DNA of 64,000 nt from Fallopia convolvulus. Taxonomy: Eukaryota > Streptophyta > Magnoliopsida > Caryophyllales > Polygonaceae. Position numbers and translations under genes: made by a program. The stretch is from positions 37,139,795 to 37,203,794 of the forward strand of contig OZ024730.1 in NCBI GenBank assembly GCA_964016875.1, in the 5' to 3' direction. Below the pieces are notes generated by a model that did not search any database, was not told the DNA's origin, and saw nothing but the letters and a program-made list of their open reading frames with translations. This document shows, in pieces, positions 1 to 11,028 of the stretch. Each line of letters begins with the position of its first letter. Positions within the stretch are counted from its first letter, which is position 1.

Positions 1-1221
1 TTGACACGGAATATTCCGATAACTTTAATAAGAATTTTCGTTTCTTCTAAAGTTACGAAAAATCTCTTTTATTCTTTTCAAGAGATTACTTTACTAAATT
101 ATTTTATATTTTAGTTGTATGAAAATAAAATAATAATATTCCTTATTATTATTATTTTAAATATTGTAATATGCTTTTTATTCTTTAAAAATCCTTATTA
201 TAATAATATTCATTTTTATTCTTGGAAACCAACTAATATCTTTAATTAGTTTAATAGAATATTCTTTTGTAACTTAACTTGCTATTTTAAAATAAATAAG
301 CAAGGAAATCTTTATGAGATTATAAGATATAGCTTTCTAACCTTTAAAAGATATATCTTATTTATAATCTTATTAGAGTGGTAAAAGTCTATTTTGCCCT
401 TATAAACATATCTTAGTATTATTATAATTCTATCTTTTATCAAGTGATAATTTATTATAGCATGATCTCATTAAAATCCTCATTTAAATATATAAAAAAA
501 CTTATGTATAGGTAATAATATTACTAGGCCTCTTTTTAGTATTTTCCATAATTGGAACCTTCTAGATTAAATCATAAAGCAAGCTCTCTATAATTATAGT
601 ATGATAGTAAAATAATCTTATTTACCTTATTTACATATATCTTCTCATATCTTTAGTTTATATAAATAATATGATCATGTCTTAAAATCTTATTTTATAA
701 TCAAAAGCATATTTTTATGATATCTTAGTTCAAGAAATGTCATCTTTTCTATTTTCCATTATCTTTTCATGCAAGGCAACTTTTACAACTTAGCAATATT
801 CATATCATATTATATATTAACTTGTTATCATATCTACCATAGTTATTAAATAAAACTTATATCTTTAAAATCTCTACACTTAGAGATAAGCCATATTATA
901 ATATCTTATATATATATATATATTCTTCTAACAATGTATTATTTAATAATTAAAGCTACAACTTTAAAATAATAACTTTATATAAAATATTTTTATGTGA
1001 GATCTTAATATGTCTTGCAATTTTATGATATGTATTAAATATTAAGTAGAAAAAGAATTTACCAATTATATTTGTGATTCTGTAATTGTTTTATTCTTCC
1101 TCCTCAACTAACAAGTTCTCGAGTTAATATTTTTATTAGATTTAAATCTTGCAAGCTAACACTTATTTGATTTATTTATTTCTAATAACAAACTAGCATA
1201 CCTAACAACTTATTACATTAA
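1..1221 (-). repeat. Decayed minus-strand LTR fragment, related to the Tekay-like LTR at 19221-22856
   Basis: AT-rich DNA with no credible reading frame. Read on the minus strand it resembles, with heavy decay, the 20.3-21.5 kb part of the big gypsy LTR. Shared pieces include runs of AATAATATTCC/TTATTATTATT near 140-170 and the CTAACAAG...TTAATATTTTTATTAG stretch near 1108-1140, which matches the reverse complement of bases near 20320. A segment near 820-890 recurs at 1615-1735, so part is duplicated. The identification rests on order and local similarity, not on intact termini. Confidence 0.45.
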
Positions 1222-1614
1222 CTAGTTGTACCCGTCATACCATGTACGACTACGATTCGATATTTTATAGACATTATAAATAGGATATTAATAAATAAAA
1301 ATATAATATAAACTTCAATATAAGCAATTTTATTGCCCGTAGAATGACTAATTTTTTTTAATCAATATAAATGGTTAAATTTAATGTTGAGAATGAAGAT
1401 ATATTTTAATTTTAAATACTTGGTTAAAGAAGCTTTCAAAATATATTGTTATACTAAATAGATATATGTTTGATGTTAGAGATAAAATTTAAATAGTTTA
1501 AAAAGAATTTAATAGAAAGAAGTTATAATAATAGAAATAAAAATTAATTTTTTAAATATGAGGTGGGGCCAGAATCATTCTGGTGGCTCGAAAAGGGACA
1601 ACTTTAATATATAG
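1222..1614 (-). mobile_element. Short non-autonomous Helitron-like insertion
   Basis: On the minus strand the right-hand terminus reads hairpin GTCGTAC-ATG-GTATGAC, a short spacer, then CTAG followed by T, which is the layout of a Helitron 3' end. The other end (1600-1614) reads CTATATATTAAAG on the minus strand, close to plant Helitron 5' termini, though the initial T of TC appears mutated. It carries no coding capacity and sits inside the LTR remnant. A chance CTAG beside a hairpin remains possible. Confidence 0.4.
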
Positions 1615-2825
1615 TTATTATATAAATAAAATATTATTATCATAACTACCACATTATTAAATAAATCTTATCTCTACAATATTATAATATTTTTAAATCC
1701 ACTACACTTAGAGATATAACCTATTATAATGAGTCACGCTCAGGTGGCTTAATTTCATAGGGTGAGAGATGCGAGCATATTTGGACCGTCAGATTAAACA
1801 AATTAACGGTGCAGATTAAAACAAATGGGTTTGGAAGAAACTCAAGAAAAAAGGCCGGTTCATTTAGAGTGGCACATACGGGTAAATAAGGTAAAATTTT
1901 AATTCTATGGACGATATTACCCTTCTATAATAAGAAAACTCATTTTGCCCCAAAATACCTAAAACACGCTTCAGTGCATACGCTTCTCCCCCCCCCCCCA
2001 AAGAATCCCACGCAGAGGTCGCCCCTAAACTTCAATCCGTCTCTCTCGCACTCGAATCCATTAAAATCTATGAAAATCGAAAAGCAAATCAAGAAGAAAG
2101 CACAACAAGGTAAGTGTGATTTTATTCCTATTTCAATTCGAATTTTAGGGTTCAATAATTCTACTTTAACACATTCTAGGGTTTTTATGAATGTATTGTT
2201 TAAAATTCAAAATCTAGTTCATATTAGGGTTGAAAAATCACATATTAATGGATATTTGTGATTAGATCTAAGCAAATTTGATATCATAGGTTGATATAAA
2301 TTTTTGGTGTATAATTATTATTTGTGGGCTAATTTGATGATTGTGGATTTTGCCTCTTGATATGTACCAACTCGTTGACTCAGATGGATGGATTTTGAAT
2401 TGACGCAAATGACAATTCTTACAATTCGATCCTTAAGGCATGTATCAAGGCCAAAGAAATTGTACGATTCGAACATTTCGCATATTATGGTTCATACTAG
2501 GTGATGTGCTGGTTCATGACTTTGTATGATACAGTTCATGGGTATTTTAGTTTATAGTAGTTACTTTAATGACTATAGGTTTATAGTATATAGTTAGGTG
2601 TTTTGACATAGTTTGATGTGTTTATATAGCTAGGCGTTTTTACATGATTCATGGGGTTGTTTCTTTATATAGTTAGGTGTTTTTGACATAGTTTGATGTA
2701 TGATGATAACCTAGAAAAGTTCTCTTTTTCATGAGCAAAGATATGTGAAAAGGCATGGTAATTATTGTTCCTTTCTCTATAACATACAATCTTATTGAAA
2801 AATCTTGACTTGATTCTTATTTGGT

Positions 2826-2896
2826 AGCCTATTAGCTCAAATGGTAAAGCAATGTGCATGCGTACATAGAAGTGGGTTCAAATCCCACATAGGCTA
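2826..2896 (+). tRNA. tRNA-like sequence, copy 1 (probable pseudogene)
   Basis: A 71-base cloverleaf. The acceptor stem AGCCTAT/ATAGGCT pairs over 7 of 7 bases, with discriminator A. The D-arm is GCTC/AAGC in this copy, with one mismatch to the expected GAGC. The T-arm GTGGG-TTCAAAT-CCCAC is perfect and includes the B-box GGTTCAAATCC. The anticodon stem ATGTG/TACAT closes a 6-base instead of a 7-base loop, so no anticodon can be read with confidence. It is more likely a tRNA-derived part of the surrounding repeat than a working tRNA gene. Confidence 0.45.
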
Positions 2897-3235
2897 ATTC
2901 TTGATACGGTCATATCTTTTTTCTCATATCGATTGTACTATCGGTTCATGACTTTTTAAGGTATGGTTCATAGTATTTCTTCGTATGGTTTATAAATTTT
3001 GTACCAAGCTTTTTTGTTCATAACAATTGTTCTTGTGGTTCATGTTTGAATAACATTAGGTTCATCTTATGGTTCATGTCTTTTAGTTCATGCTAGTTAT
3101 TATTTTCTTTTGTGATTTTTGGTTCATAGTACTTGTTCTTTTGGTTCATGTTTTTGTAAGCTAGGTTCATTATAATTCATATGGTTCATGACTTTTAATT
3201 CTTAATAGTTTATCTTATAGTTCATGTCATTTGGT

Positions 3236-3306
3236 AGCCTATTAGCTCAAATGGTAGAGCAATGTGCTTGTGCACATAGATGTGGGTTCAAATCCCACAT
3301 AGGCTA
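3236..3306 (+). tRNA. tRNA-like sequence, copy 2
   Basis: This second 71-base copy lies 410 bases from the first and shares its flanks (TTTGGT before, then TACGGT a few bases after). The acceptor stem is 7/7, the D-stem GCTC/GAGC is perfect, the T-arm is perfect, and the anticodon stem ATGTG/CACAT is perfect. The loop CTTGTG has 6 bases. Differences from copy 1 fall mostly in the anticodon arm, and the stem pairing is kept. Its function is unknown. Confidence 0.5.
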
Positions 3307-4544
3307 ATACTTCATACGGTTGGTTCATTATAGTTCTTCTTTTAGTTCATGATTTTGTAATCTCAAGTTCATAATAATTTATCTTGTAATTGATGTCTTT
3401 AAAGTATACTCGTTGTTATTTTCGTTCATAACTTTTGGTTCGTATATTTATAAGTACAAGTTACCAATATTTCATCTTACTTAGTTCATATTTTTTAAGG
3501 TTCAAGAAATTTAAATTGTAATAGTTGTTATGTTGTGTCATGTATAATATAGTTCATAAATAATATTCTATTGGTTGTCATTATATGGTTAGGTTCAAAA
3601 AATTGTCAATAAGCTTCACAGATTTTAATTCATAAAATATGTCATGTATTGTATTTCATAAATGATATTTTGTGGGTTCATGTGCTTATGCGGTTAGGTT
3701 CATAGCAATTGTCATAAAGGTTCATGAAATTTACTTCACACAATACTTGTTACTTGTGTTATATATTCTAGTTCATAAATGATATTTCGTGGGTTCATAA
3801 TAAGTGCTCTTATGGTTCATGAACTTTTTGCTCGTAGTAGTTAGTGTCATGACTTTAATTGCAATTTAAACACATGGAATGTCAATATGGTTCATGACAT
3901 GTTATCAAAGAAGAAGCAATAAAAATAGAGAAAATTTTAAAAGGTAAAAAGAGCCCAAAATTCTAAAGTTTACCATTTAGGCATTTTATCAACCACATGG
4001 TGGGCAATGAAGAAAAGTATGGCCATTAACCTTTGTTTTCAAACCAAAAGTTCAAATCGCAATGCAAAACATACACAAAATCTTCATACATTTGGGTAAA
4101 TTCAACAAAAATCGGCGCGAGGAACACAAATACATGTAATTTGAAGAGCAAAGCTCACAACTTTGAAAAAATCCCTAAATTTGATATAAACCATTTAAAA
4201 GCAACCTATAACAAAATCCGTGAAGAGATAACAAAAATTGGGGACAAATCAACAACAAAATAGATCCATAATAGAAGAAGGGAGGAGAAAATGAAAAGAG
4301 GAGAAGGATTTCGATCGAAAAGCGTTGAAGTCGATCTACACATGTACGAAGCTGGAAGATGGTTGAATAGTAAACATGAGGAAGAAGATAATAGAATAGC
4401 AAAAAGACGAAAATAGCCCTCCGTGTCCTCCACTTATAAAAATTCACTTAAACGCGTGTAAGCATCTTGGCCATTAAAACCTAACGATCGGACGGCTCAC
4501 AATTGCCCGCATAAAACACTGTAGTGTTAATATGCATGTGATCG

Positions 4545-5811
4545 TAATTCTTATATATCCCTTTTCTTTTCCCATAACTTATATATCCTTCTTATAAGAT
4601 AACCTTTAACAATTATGTGCTCCATATTTTATAATAATGATAATTTATATAAAAGTACTTTTAACATAAGTATTATTTTTATTTAATAACAAAACATATC
4701 TAGGGATTTATTTAATTATTAGGCACATAAACAAGGTAGAAACTTTATCTAGTTACCTATTTGATTTTTACCTTAACCAACTAACAAGATCTTGTAGGAT
4801 TTTTAATAAGTTAATTTATTCTAGTAAAAATCAGAATAAGGTAAATAATTTATAAGCACAAATTAATTAAATTAAAAGGGAAATTAAATTAATTAAAGTT
4901 GGACCTTTCTCTACTGATTGTACGTACAACAGAGGAAGCCAGGGGAGGAGGCGGCACACCAGGGCAGACCGGCAGCGGGCTGGTGGATGCTTGGATGGGC
5001 AGTGGCGGTGCACAGGTGGACCAGGGGTGGCTCGGAGGTGGCTCAGTGGTGACCTGGGGGTGGTCCGGTGAAGCTTGGAGGGATTTTAATGGAGTTTTGT
5101 GGAAAAATTCAGCAATTAGAGGGAGATTTTGTGGCTGATTTTTGGAGGATTCAACTAGAACAAAATGCTAGAGAGGAAGAGAGAATGGATGTGTGAAATT
5201 TGTGAGAAAAATCAGCCCCTTTATATAGGCAAGAGAGGGCAAGGTAGTGATCCATGGCTATTGAAATTGGCCATAGAGGAAGAAGGGGATTGCTCTCCAT
5301 TGGTGAGAAGTGTGTTTGTTTGGGTGATGACTCTTGATGATGCACTATGGAGGGTCTTGAAAGGAAGAGTGAAGGAGGAGGAGAAGCTTTGGGCATGCAA
5401 TGGTTCTACGTCATATCAATCAGACAAAGTTTGATGTGCTTTGAGGAATAAGAAGACTAGGCTAGTATAAAATTAAAAGGGTGGGTTTAAGCATTGATGA
5501 GTTACAATAGCATAGCGGTTTGAGGAGTGTGTGTGTGAGAGAAGATGCAAGAGGTTTCGGGTTCGAGTCCCGGCTCTTGCCTCCTTTTTATTAAATTTTT
5601 AATCTATTATTTTTAGCTTATTGTACCCTTTTTTATTTAATAAAAATTCTGAAAATTATAAACCATTATTTTTATTTAAATGCTTTTTATGCCTCCATAA
5701 TCCTTTATAATATAGTCTTGAATTTATTTATTTAAATTATTTAAATTCTCTTGTTTAAGAGAAAAAGGATTATTAATCGTTTTAAAACCTTAGAATATTG
5801 CGGATATTACC
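4545..5811 (-). repeat. Old minus-strand LTR remnant of the Tekay-like family, promoter half
   Basis: Read on the minus strand this follows the first third of the 19221-22856 LTR in order: a terminus like GGATATTAC at 5802-5811 (intact LTR ends: TGTAATATCC), a tRNA-like block (5508-5580), a core promoter CCTATATAAAG (rc of 5218-5228), and a GC-rich leader near 4915-5070. Similarity between these landmarks is weak, so this copy is much older than the intact element. Open frames here (for example 5165-5434) are parts of this LTR and are not called as genes. Confidence 0.6.
5508..5580 (+). promoter_or_regulatory. tRNA-like Pol III promoter module in the old LTR
   Basis: TAGCATAGCGG (5508-5518) fits the tRNA A-box consensus TRGYNNAGYGG at every position. 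GGTTCGAGTCC (5560-5570) fits the B-box GGTTCRANYCC. A hairpin surrounds the B-box: GCAAGAG (5547-5553) pairs with CTCTTGC (5574-5580). The same module occurs at the same place in the young LTRs at 19519-19600 and 29969-30050. It runs antisense to the element's own transcription. Confidence 0.6.
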
Positions 5812-6043
5812 TTCATAACATTTTTATAATTTAGTAAGACAATTATAAAAATACTTAAACTCTCTTTTCAAGAGAAAATGGATATCCGACTTGCATAATA
5901 TATTTAATTAAATTCTTCATTGTCATTGTAGTAAACTTTTGTAACCTTTCATAATATAATATGAAATTATAAAGTTTGTTAAATTCTCTATTTTAGAGAA
6001 AAAAAATTATTGGGATAATTATCTATTTTATTTTATTTTGAAT
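5812..6043. repeat. AT-rich junction with three hairpin repeats
   Basis: The motif CTCT-n-AGAGAAAA recurs near 5750, 5860 and 5985, at intervals of roughly 110-125 bases, each with a small inverted repeat. It lies between the old LTR terminus and the Athila-like protease. No gene is visible. Confidence 0.35.
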
Positions 6044-7285
6044 TTAGCTCATATTACAACCGATCCTCCTACAGCACCAATCAACCCTCTTATCAATTCG
6101 ATGGGGCCTCGATCCGGGCTTCTCTCTATCCCGAGTCCGTCAAAAACTCTTCCTTTCCCGATTAAGAAGTCTAATGATGTCACGGAAGGAAAGTGTACAC
6201 GGTTTGTTAAGATTCTTCAAGTCTTAAATATTTCTATTCCATTTACTGAAACCCTTAATGAAATGACTGCCTACATTAAATTTTTGAAAGAGATTTTGAG
6301 CAGGAAAAGATCAATTTCAGAGATGTCAAGTGAAGTCCGATCTATACAGCTCCTTGAAAAACTCGGTGATCCAGGTAATTTTGCGATTTCAATTGGTATT
6401 GGGACTCACCGTTTTAAAGCTCTATATGATCTAGGTGTCAGTGTCAGTTTATTACCATTGTCTATCTGGACCAAGGATAATATGGGACTACTAGAGCCTG
6501 TTGATATGAATCTCTACATAGCGGACGAATCTTCTATAAAAGAAACTGGAGTCGTTTACAATGTCCCTATCTAAGTTGGAAAGTTCTTTGTCCCAAACGA
6601 CTTTATTATTCTAGATATGCCTGAGGACCCTGTGGTACCAATCATTCTTGGAAAACCATTCTTAACCATCGTAGGAGCACGTGTAGATGTCAGGAAGGGA
6701 CTTCTCACGTTTGATACTGGAGAAGAGAAGGTCGAATTTCATTTCAATCTGGTCGTGAATGAGGTTGCTAGTTGTAGTACTGAGGAGCTTACCGACCCAC
6801 CATGGTTCGGTACTGATCCCTCTCAGAGTACAGAAACGGGCAAATGCAACAAAATCACACTTACCAAAGAGCCTACCGACCCCCCATGGGTTGGTAACGA
6901 CCCATTCTTGAAGGAGTACGATGCTGGAGATGGATTCAGGCACGATACTGAGGCACTCCCTGACCCAAATAGGTCGGTAACGACCCCCTACACCTCAATA
7001 CCGAGCCCTTTTTTGCTCAATCAAGATAAGTCTTCTTATTTTGGTTTGATTGATTCTGGTCATGATCCCTTTTTCCATCCTTGTTCTATTTTAAAACCTA
7101 CTATTAGTCCTGTAAAGGAGTCGAAACCTCCTTGGTTTTCGGATTATACTAACCCTGTTGTAGGATTACCGAGCATACTTATTGACGATAGAGGACCGAA
7201 TGTCCTAGAAAGAGGCTTTGATGCTGTTTCATCTAAGTATTGGGTTTCTCTTAAACCCTACATAACTGGATGGAAACCGCCCTAA
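6044..7285 (+). pseudogene. Athila-like Ty3/gypsy polyprotein fragment with aspartic protease, interrupted by a stop
   Basis: Two open stretches lie in one frame (to 6574, and from 6575 to 7285), separated only by a TAA at 6572-6574. The region matches the retropepsin part of Athila/Tat-type gypsy polyproteins: a segment EKLGDPGNFAIS, the catalytic-site-like YDLGVSVSLLPLS (family form D-L/S-G-A-S), then DFIILDMPEDPVVPIILGKP, the conserved second half of the fold. The active-site Ala is replaced by Val. The C-terminal 130 residues are low in similarity and rich in TDPPW-type repeats. There is no in-frame ATG at the left end, no upstream gag and no downstream RT or integrase, so it is a truncated relic. 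The identification is secure at family level; the clade is an inference. Confidence 0.7.
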
Positions 7286-9213
7286 TCTGCCAAGGTAAGT
7301 TCGTCAGGCTAACGGCGTTAAAAATAACGCTTACGGGAGGCAACTTGCTTTTAGTTTTTGTTTTCGCTTTTAGTTTTTCTTTCTTAGTTCTTTTTGCTAG
7401 CTTTCTTTTGACTTGTTTTTAGATTAGATTATTATATTAGAGATAGAAGTTATTTTTTCCTCAATGACTCAGGTAATACACAAAGAAGAAGAAGTGCTAA
7501 ACAGAAGTTTCAAGATACTTGGTGCAAAACAATGGAGGCAAATTCGGTGTACAAGCATAACAGGTTCGTTATTGACCGTCACAAGGTCAGTACCAACCTC
7601 TACAGAACCGAGAAAAATCAACTCCTCTAGTGATCAATGGTCTCAAACAGCATTAGTTTTATTTTGTGAGTTCCCTTCCTTATCCTCTTCAATTTTATGT
7701 TTTAAACATTGAGGACACTGTTTGGTTTAAGTATGGGGTATGAGGAAAAAGGAAACTCAGTTTTGTGTCAGTTTTTATTTTTGTGTCTTTGTTTGTGTTT
7801 TTAGGATTGATAATGCTCCACTTAGATGTCCTATGATATGCTTTAACTTGCTTGATCATGTAATTCAATTGCATGTTTGGATAGCTTTGCCTGAATCATG
7901 TTGAAAAATGTTTTTTTGTGGATATTTAGCATGTGATGAAATTGAGCACATATGATCTTAGGTAGAAGTGACTGAAATCCAACAAAAATTGCTACCATGT
8001 GAGTTATCTTTGGCCTTAAAGGAAGAACAATAAAAAATCCCTCTTCTTTTCTTGTGTGATTTACTCTCCTTATACATATTATCTCTTGCCATTGATATGA
8101 TTATCTATTTCTTGAAGCCTTTATGAGATATTAGTTCATTACATGTGATGTCATATGATGCAGAACTTATTTCTTTAACCCACTTTTTATCCTGTCTTTT
8201 TACCTACCTTATGCATTATCCTCTTTTTGAAGCCAATTTGAGCCTTAAGCCTTTTATTTTTAGCTCCACAAAATTATTCCCTAGCCGATATATGCTTGAC
8301 CCTATCCGGGGATTAGGACTTAGTGTTGGTTATTGTGATGGTTTTGTTGATAAGAGATGTATTGGTTCAAGTGTGGGGTAATATTGGGTTGGGTAAGTGA
8401 AAAGTCTTGCAGTTTGTCATATAAAAGGAGTTTGGTTCTCTGTATGCACCGAGTGACGGAAAATAAAAAGAAAAAGATAGGGGAAAAGAAAAAAATGCAG
8501 AGTCGTTATGTACCCCAGTATGTTGGTACCAAGCCCCCTCAGAAGGGAAAAATGGAAAAATCTGAAAAAGGGTTGAATAGTGAAAGTGTGCATGAGCCAA
8601 AATTTTCCTTGTTATTTTAAGCAAGATTAGTGGGATTATTAAAGTTGTAAAGTTAGAGATATAAGTGTGCATAAAGTTTTAGTGAGTTTGGTTTGTTTTT
8701 TGGAGAGTTTTGGATGTATGTGAGTTTTTAGGAGTCTTTGATTCTCGAATGTTTTTAGCACCACATAACCAAAATATTTCCATGCCTAATTATTATTACC
8801 AAGCCCCATTACATCACGGCTGAATGGAAGCTTCTATGAAGTTTTTCATTGAGCCTAAATTCTCTTGATAATTTTTATGTGTTTCGACATCTCTGGTGGA
8901 GAGTTTGGTGATATAAGTAACAATGACTATGTTGATTTTTGTATATTGGATTGAGTTGAGATTTATTATCCTAAGCCTAAACACTTGAGAGTTGAGAGAA
9001 ACACATTAGCCTTGTGAGGTTGGATTTTTGGGTTTCTTTTGCTTGAGGTTGCTCATATAGGTGTGATGACATTAGATTTACTTGTATAACTATTTCTACT
9101 TGTGTTTTGATGTTGCTTTTTGATAAGGGCATTGACTTGATATATGTGTTGATGATTTTGGTTGATGTCTTACTGATTGCTTGAGGACAAGCAAGTCTAA
9201 GTATGGAGTATTT
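7286..9213 (+). other. Non-coding 3' spacer of the Athila-like element
   Basis: No gene is seen. The start (TAACGGCGTTAAAAATAACGCT...GGGAGGCAAC) and the phrase ATTGAGGACACTGTTTGG...AAGTATGGGG near 7709-7740 are typical of Athila-type post-coding spacers. A second purine-rich phrase, TTGAGGACAAGCAAG...AAGTATGGAG, ends just before the LTR at 9214 and is the probable polypurine tract. Confidence 0.5.
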
Positions 9214-11028
9214 TGATATCCGCCTTTTTAGTCATGTTTTAGGGTGTGTTTTTAGTATATTTGAGTCTTTTTCTTTATTTTTGTATTTGTTTTGAGTCGT
9301 TTGTGTAGGTTTTCGTATTTTCTTAAGATATGGAGTCTACATAAGCTTTGGTGGTGTTTTGTAGGTTTTTAGAAGCTGTTTGGAGCACTTTTGAGGAAAA
9401 GAGCAAAACCGAGGAGAAACACTTAAGGAAAATATCAAGGAATGAAGTCCATAAAGTCATTGAAGATCAAGTTTGAGCTTGTAAATAAGTAGAGTTCATT
9501 ACAAAGACATAAGAAAAAGAATCAAGTCAAACGGAGGTGTAACGAATCCGCTACGAAAGTTTTATTCTAAGCTGTTTTCGGTGCTGAACAAGCTCGGTAT
9601 CGAGGCATACAGGGTCGGTACCAAGGCCTCCGTGTCCGAGGCGGTGCGTTTTAATGCACTTTTATCCTATTTTCTTTTATGTTATTAGATAGTTTTAAGG
9701 GATATATCTTATTAGAAGATTTATTTCCTTATAGATAGCTCTTAGATAGATTAGTTTCTCTATAAGTACTCTTGTCTAGCCTTTGTTTTAAGGATCCGAC
9801 AATTAACATAGTTTATGGTAGAGAGAGAGTAGAGGAGAGAGGGGGCGTGAGAGAGAGGCTAGTTTGGAGATTACTTGGAAGAAAAGTTTACTTTGGATTT
9901 GATTGTAAGTTTCTTTTTTATTATTTAGATGTTTTTTATTATGAATTGTGAGTAGTCTTCTCTCTCTAAGGTTGGGGTTAACCCAACAATGGTTGTGCAT
10001 GCTTGTTTGTGATCATGATTTGATTGTTTTTATTGCATGAATCTATTCTCTTGTTCTTAATCCTTGAAACGAAAGTTGATAGGAAATTCGTTCATAGTTG
10101 AAGCGAAAATTGAGACTTTAGATCAAAATAGCTAATTAGGGCTTTGAAGCGAAAGCGGATCAATCCTAGTTAAAGTTAGGGTTGCTCAACGGGTCGACCC
10201 GACCCGACCCGTAACCCGGATTACGGGTCACGGGTCGACCCGTCGGCTCATAATCTCAAAAAACTCGACCCGCGACCTGACCCGTAACCCAGATTACGGG
10301 TTACGGGTTTTATGGGTCGGGTTATGGGTGACCCGTTTGACCCGTTTGACCGGTCAAACTGAGTCAAACATACCATTTTTTACCCATTTAATCAGGTTCC
10401 TGTCAAATGGCTTATAATTTTTTCCAAATCTGAATAAAACTAGCATATTAAATGTCCATAAAACATCCAAACATACAAAACATCTAAATGATGTCCCAAC
10501 AAAACATTAAACTTGCTAGAGAATAGAGATTGCCTAGTTACTGAAGTACATCTACGTTTAGGACAAATCTCCAAATAAAAAACCTAGCCTATTGCAACAT
10601 GCCAATTGTCTCCAAAATTGAAAGTCAAGACTCAAAAACCAAATTGGCTAGTCCACTACTCCAGAGAGGCAGAAACGACATAAAGTATGTAAGACAAAAT
10701 ATTAGCTACTCCTAAGGCACAAGTCAGCACACTCCTTCCCAATTGGACCAGTTTTTGCAGACCCTGAAACAAATGCAACACAAGTTAGTAAGTTATGAAC
10801 TAGGTAATCTTCTACACAATAAGCACCTGAAAATTAGAAAGAAGCTGGCCAAAAAGCTTAAAATCAAATGGCAGTAGCATATATTACCAGTTTCAACAGA
10901 AAACCAACTTCATCAATTTGACAATTGACAGAAAGGTTATCCGGTAGAACTCCTATTACAGATTTAAACAGCATTAGGCGCTAATAAATAAGCAACACAA
11001 ATATCAAGTTGGTTGTCAAAATTACCTT

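Larger units (their letters stand above)
2480..3900. repeat. Degenerate GGTTCAT-rich short repeat array
   Basis: Dozens of copies of GGTTCAT or AGTTCAT, often extended to GTTCATGACTTTT or GTTCATAGTAGTT, are spaced roughly 15-40 bases apart. A longer period of about 410 bases is also present, because the tRNA-like unit with its flanks occurs twice. No reading frame follows the periodicity. Confidence 0.7.
1739..4540. mobile_element. Unclassified repeat element with a GGTTCAT array and two tRNA-like copies
   Basis: This block interrupts the LTR remnant. Its ends carry matching motifs in opposite orientation: GGACCGTCAGATTAA near 1781 and ATCGGACGGCTC near 4486. This suggests a terminal-repeat transposon such as a MULE with degenerate ends, but no target-site duplication was found. 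The centre (about 2480-3900) is a degenerate array of GGTTCAT-type motifs. Open frames here are short and out of context, so I call no gene. The last 400 bases of the window look related. Confidence 0.4.

Noticed and set aside
2826..2896. Functional tRNA gene
   Set aside because: The anticodon loop has six bases and no anticodon can be assigned. The copy has a D-stem mismatch and sits in a repeat array. Kept only as tRNA-like.
5165..5434. 89-codon ORF and its antisense partner
   Set aside because: Lies wholly in the old LTR remnant, over its TATA box.
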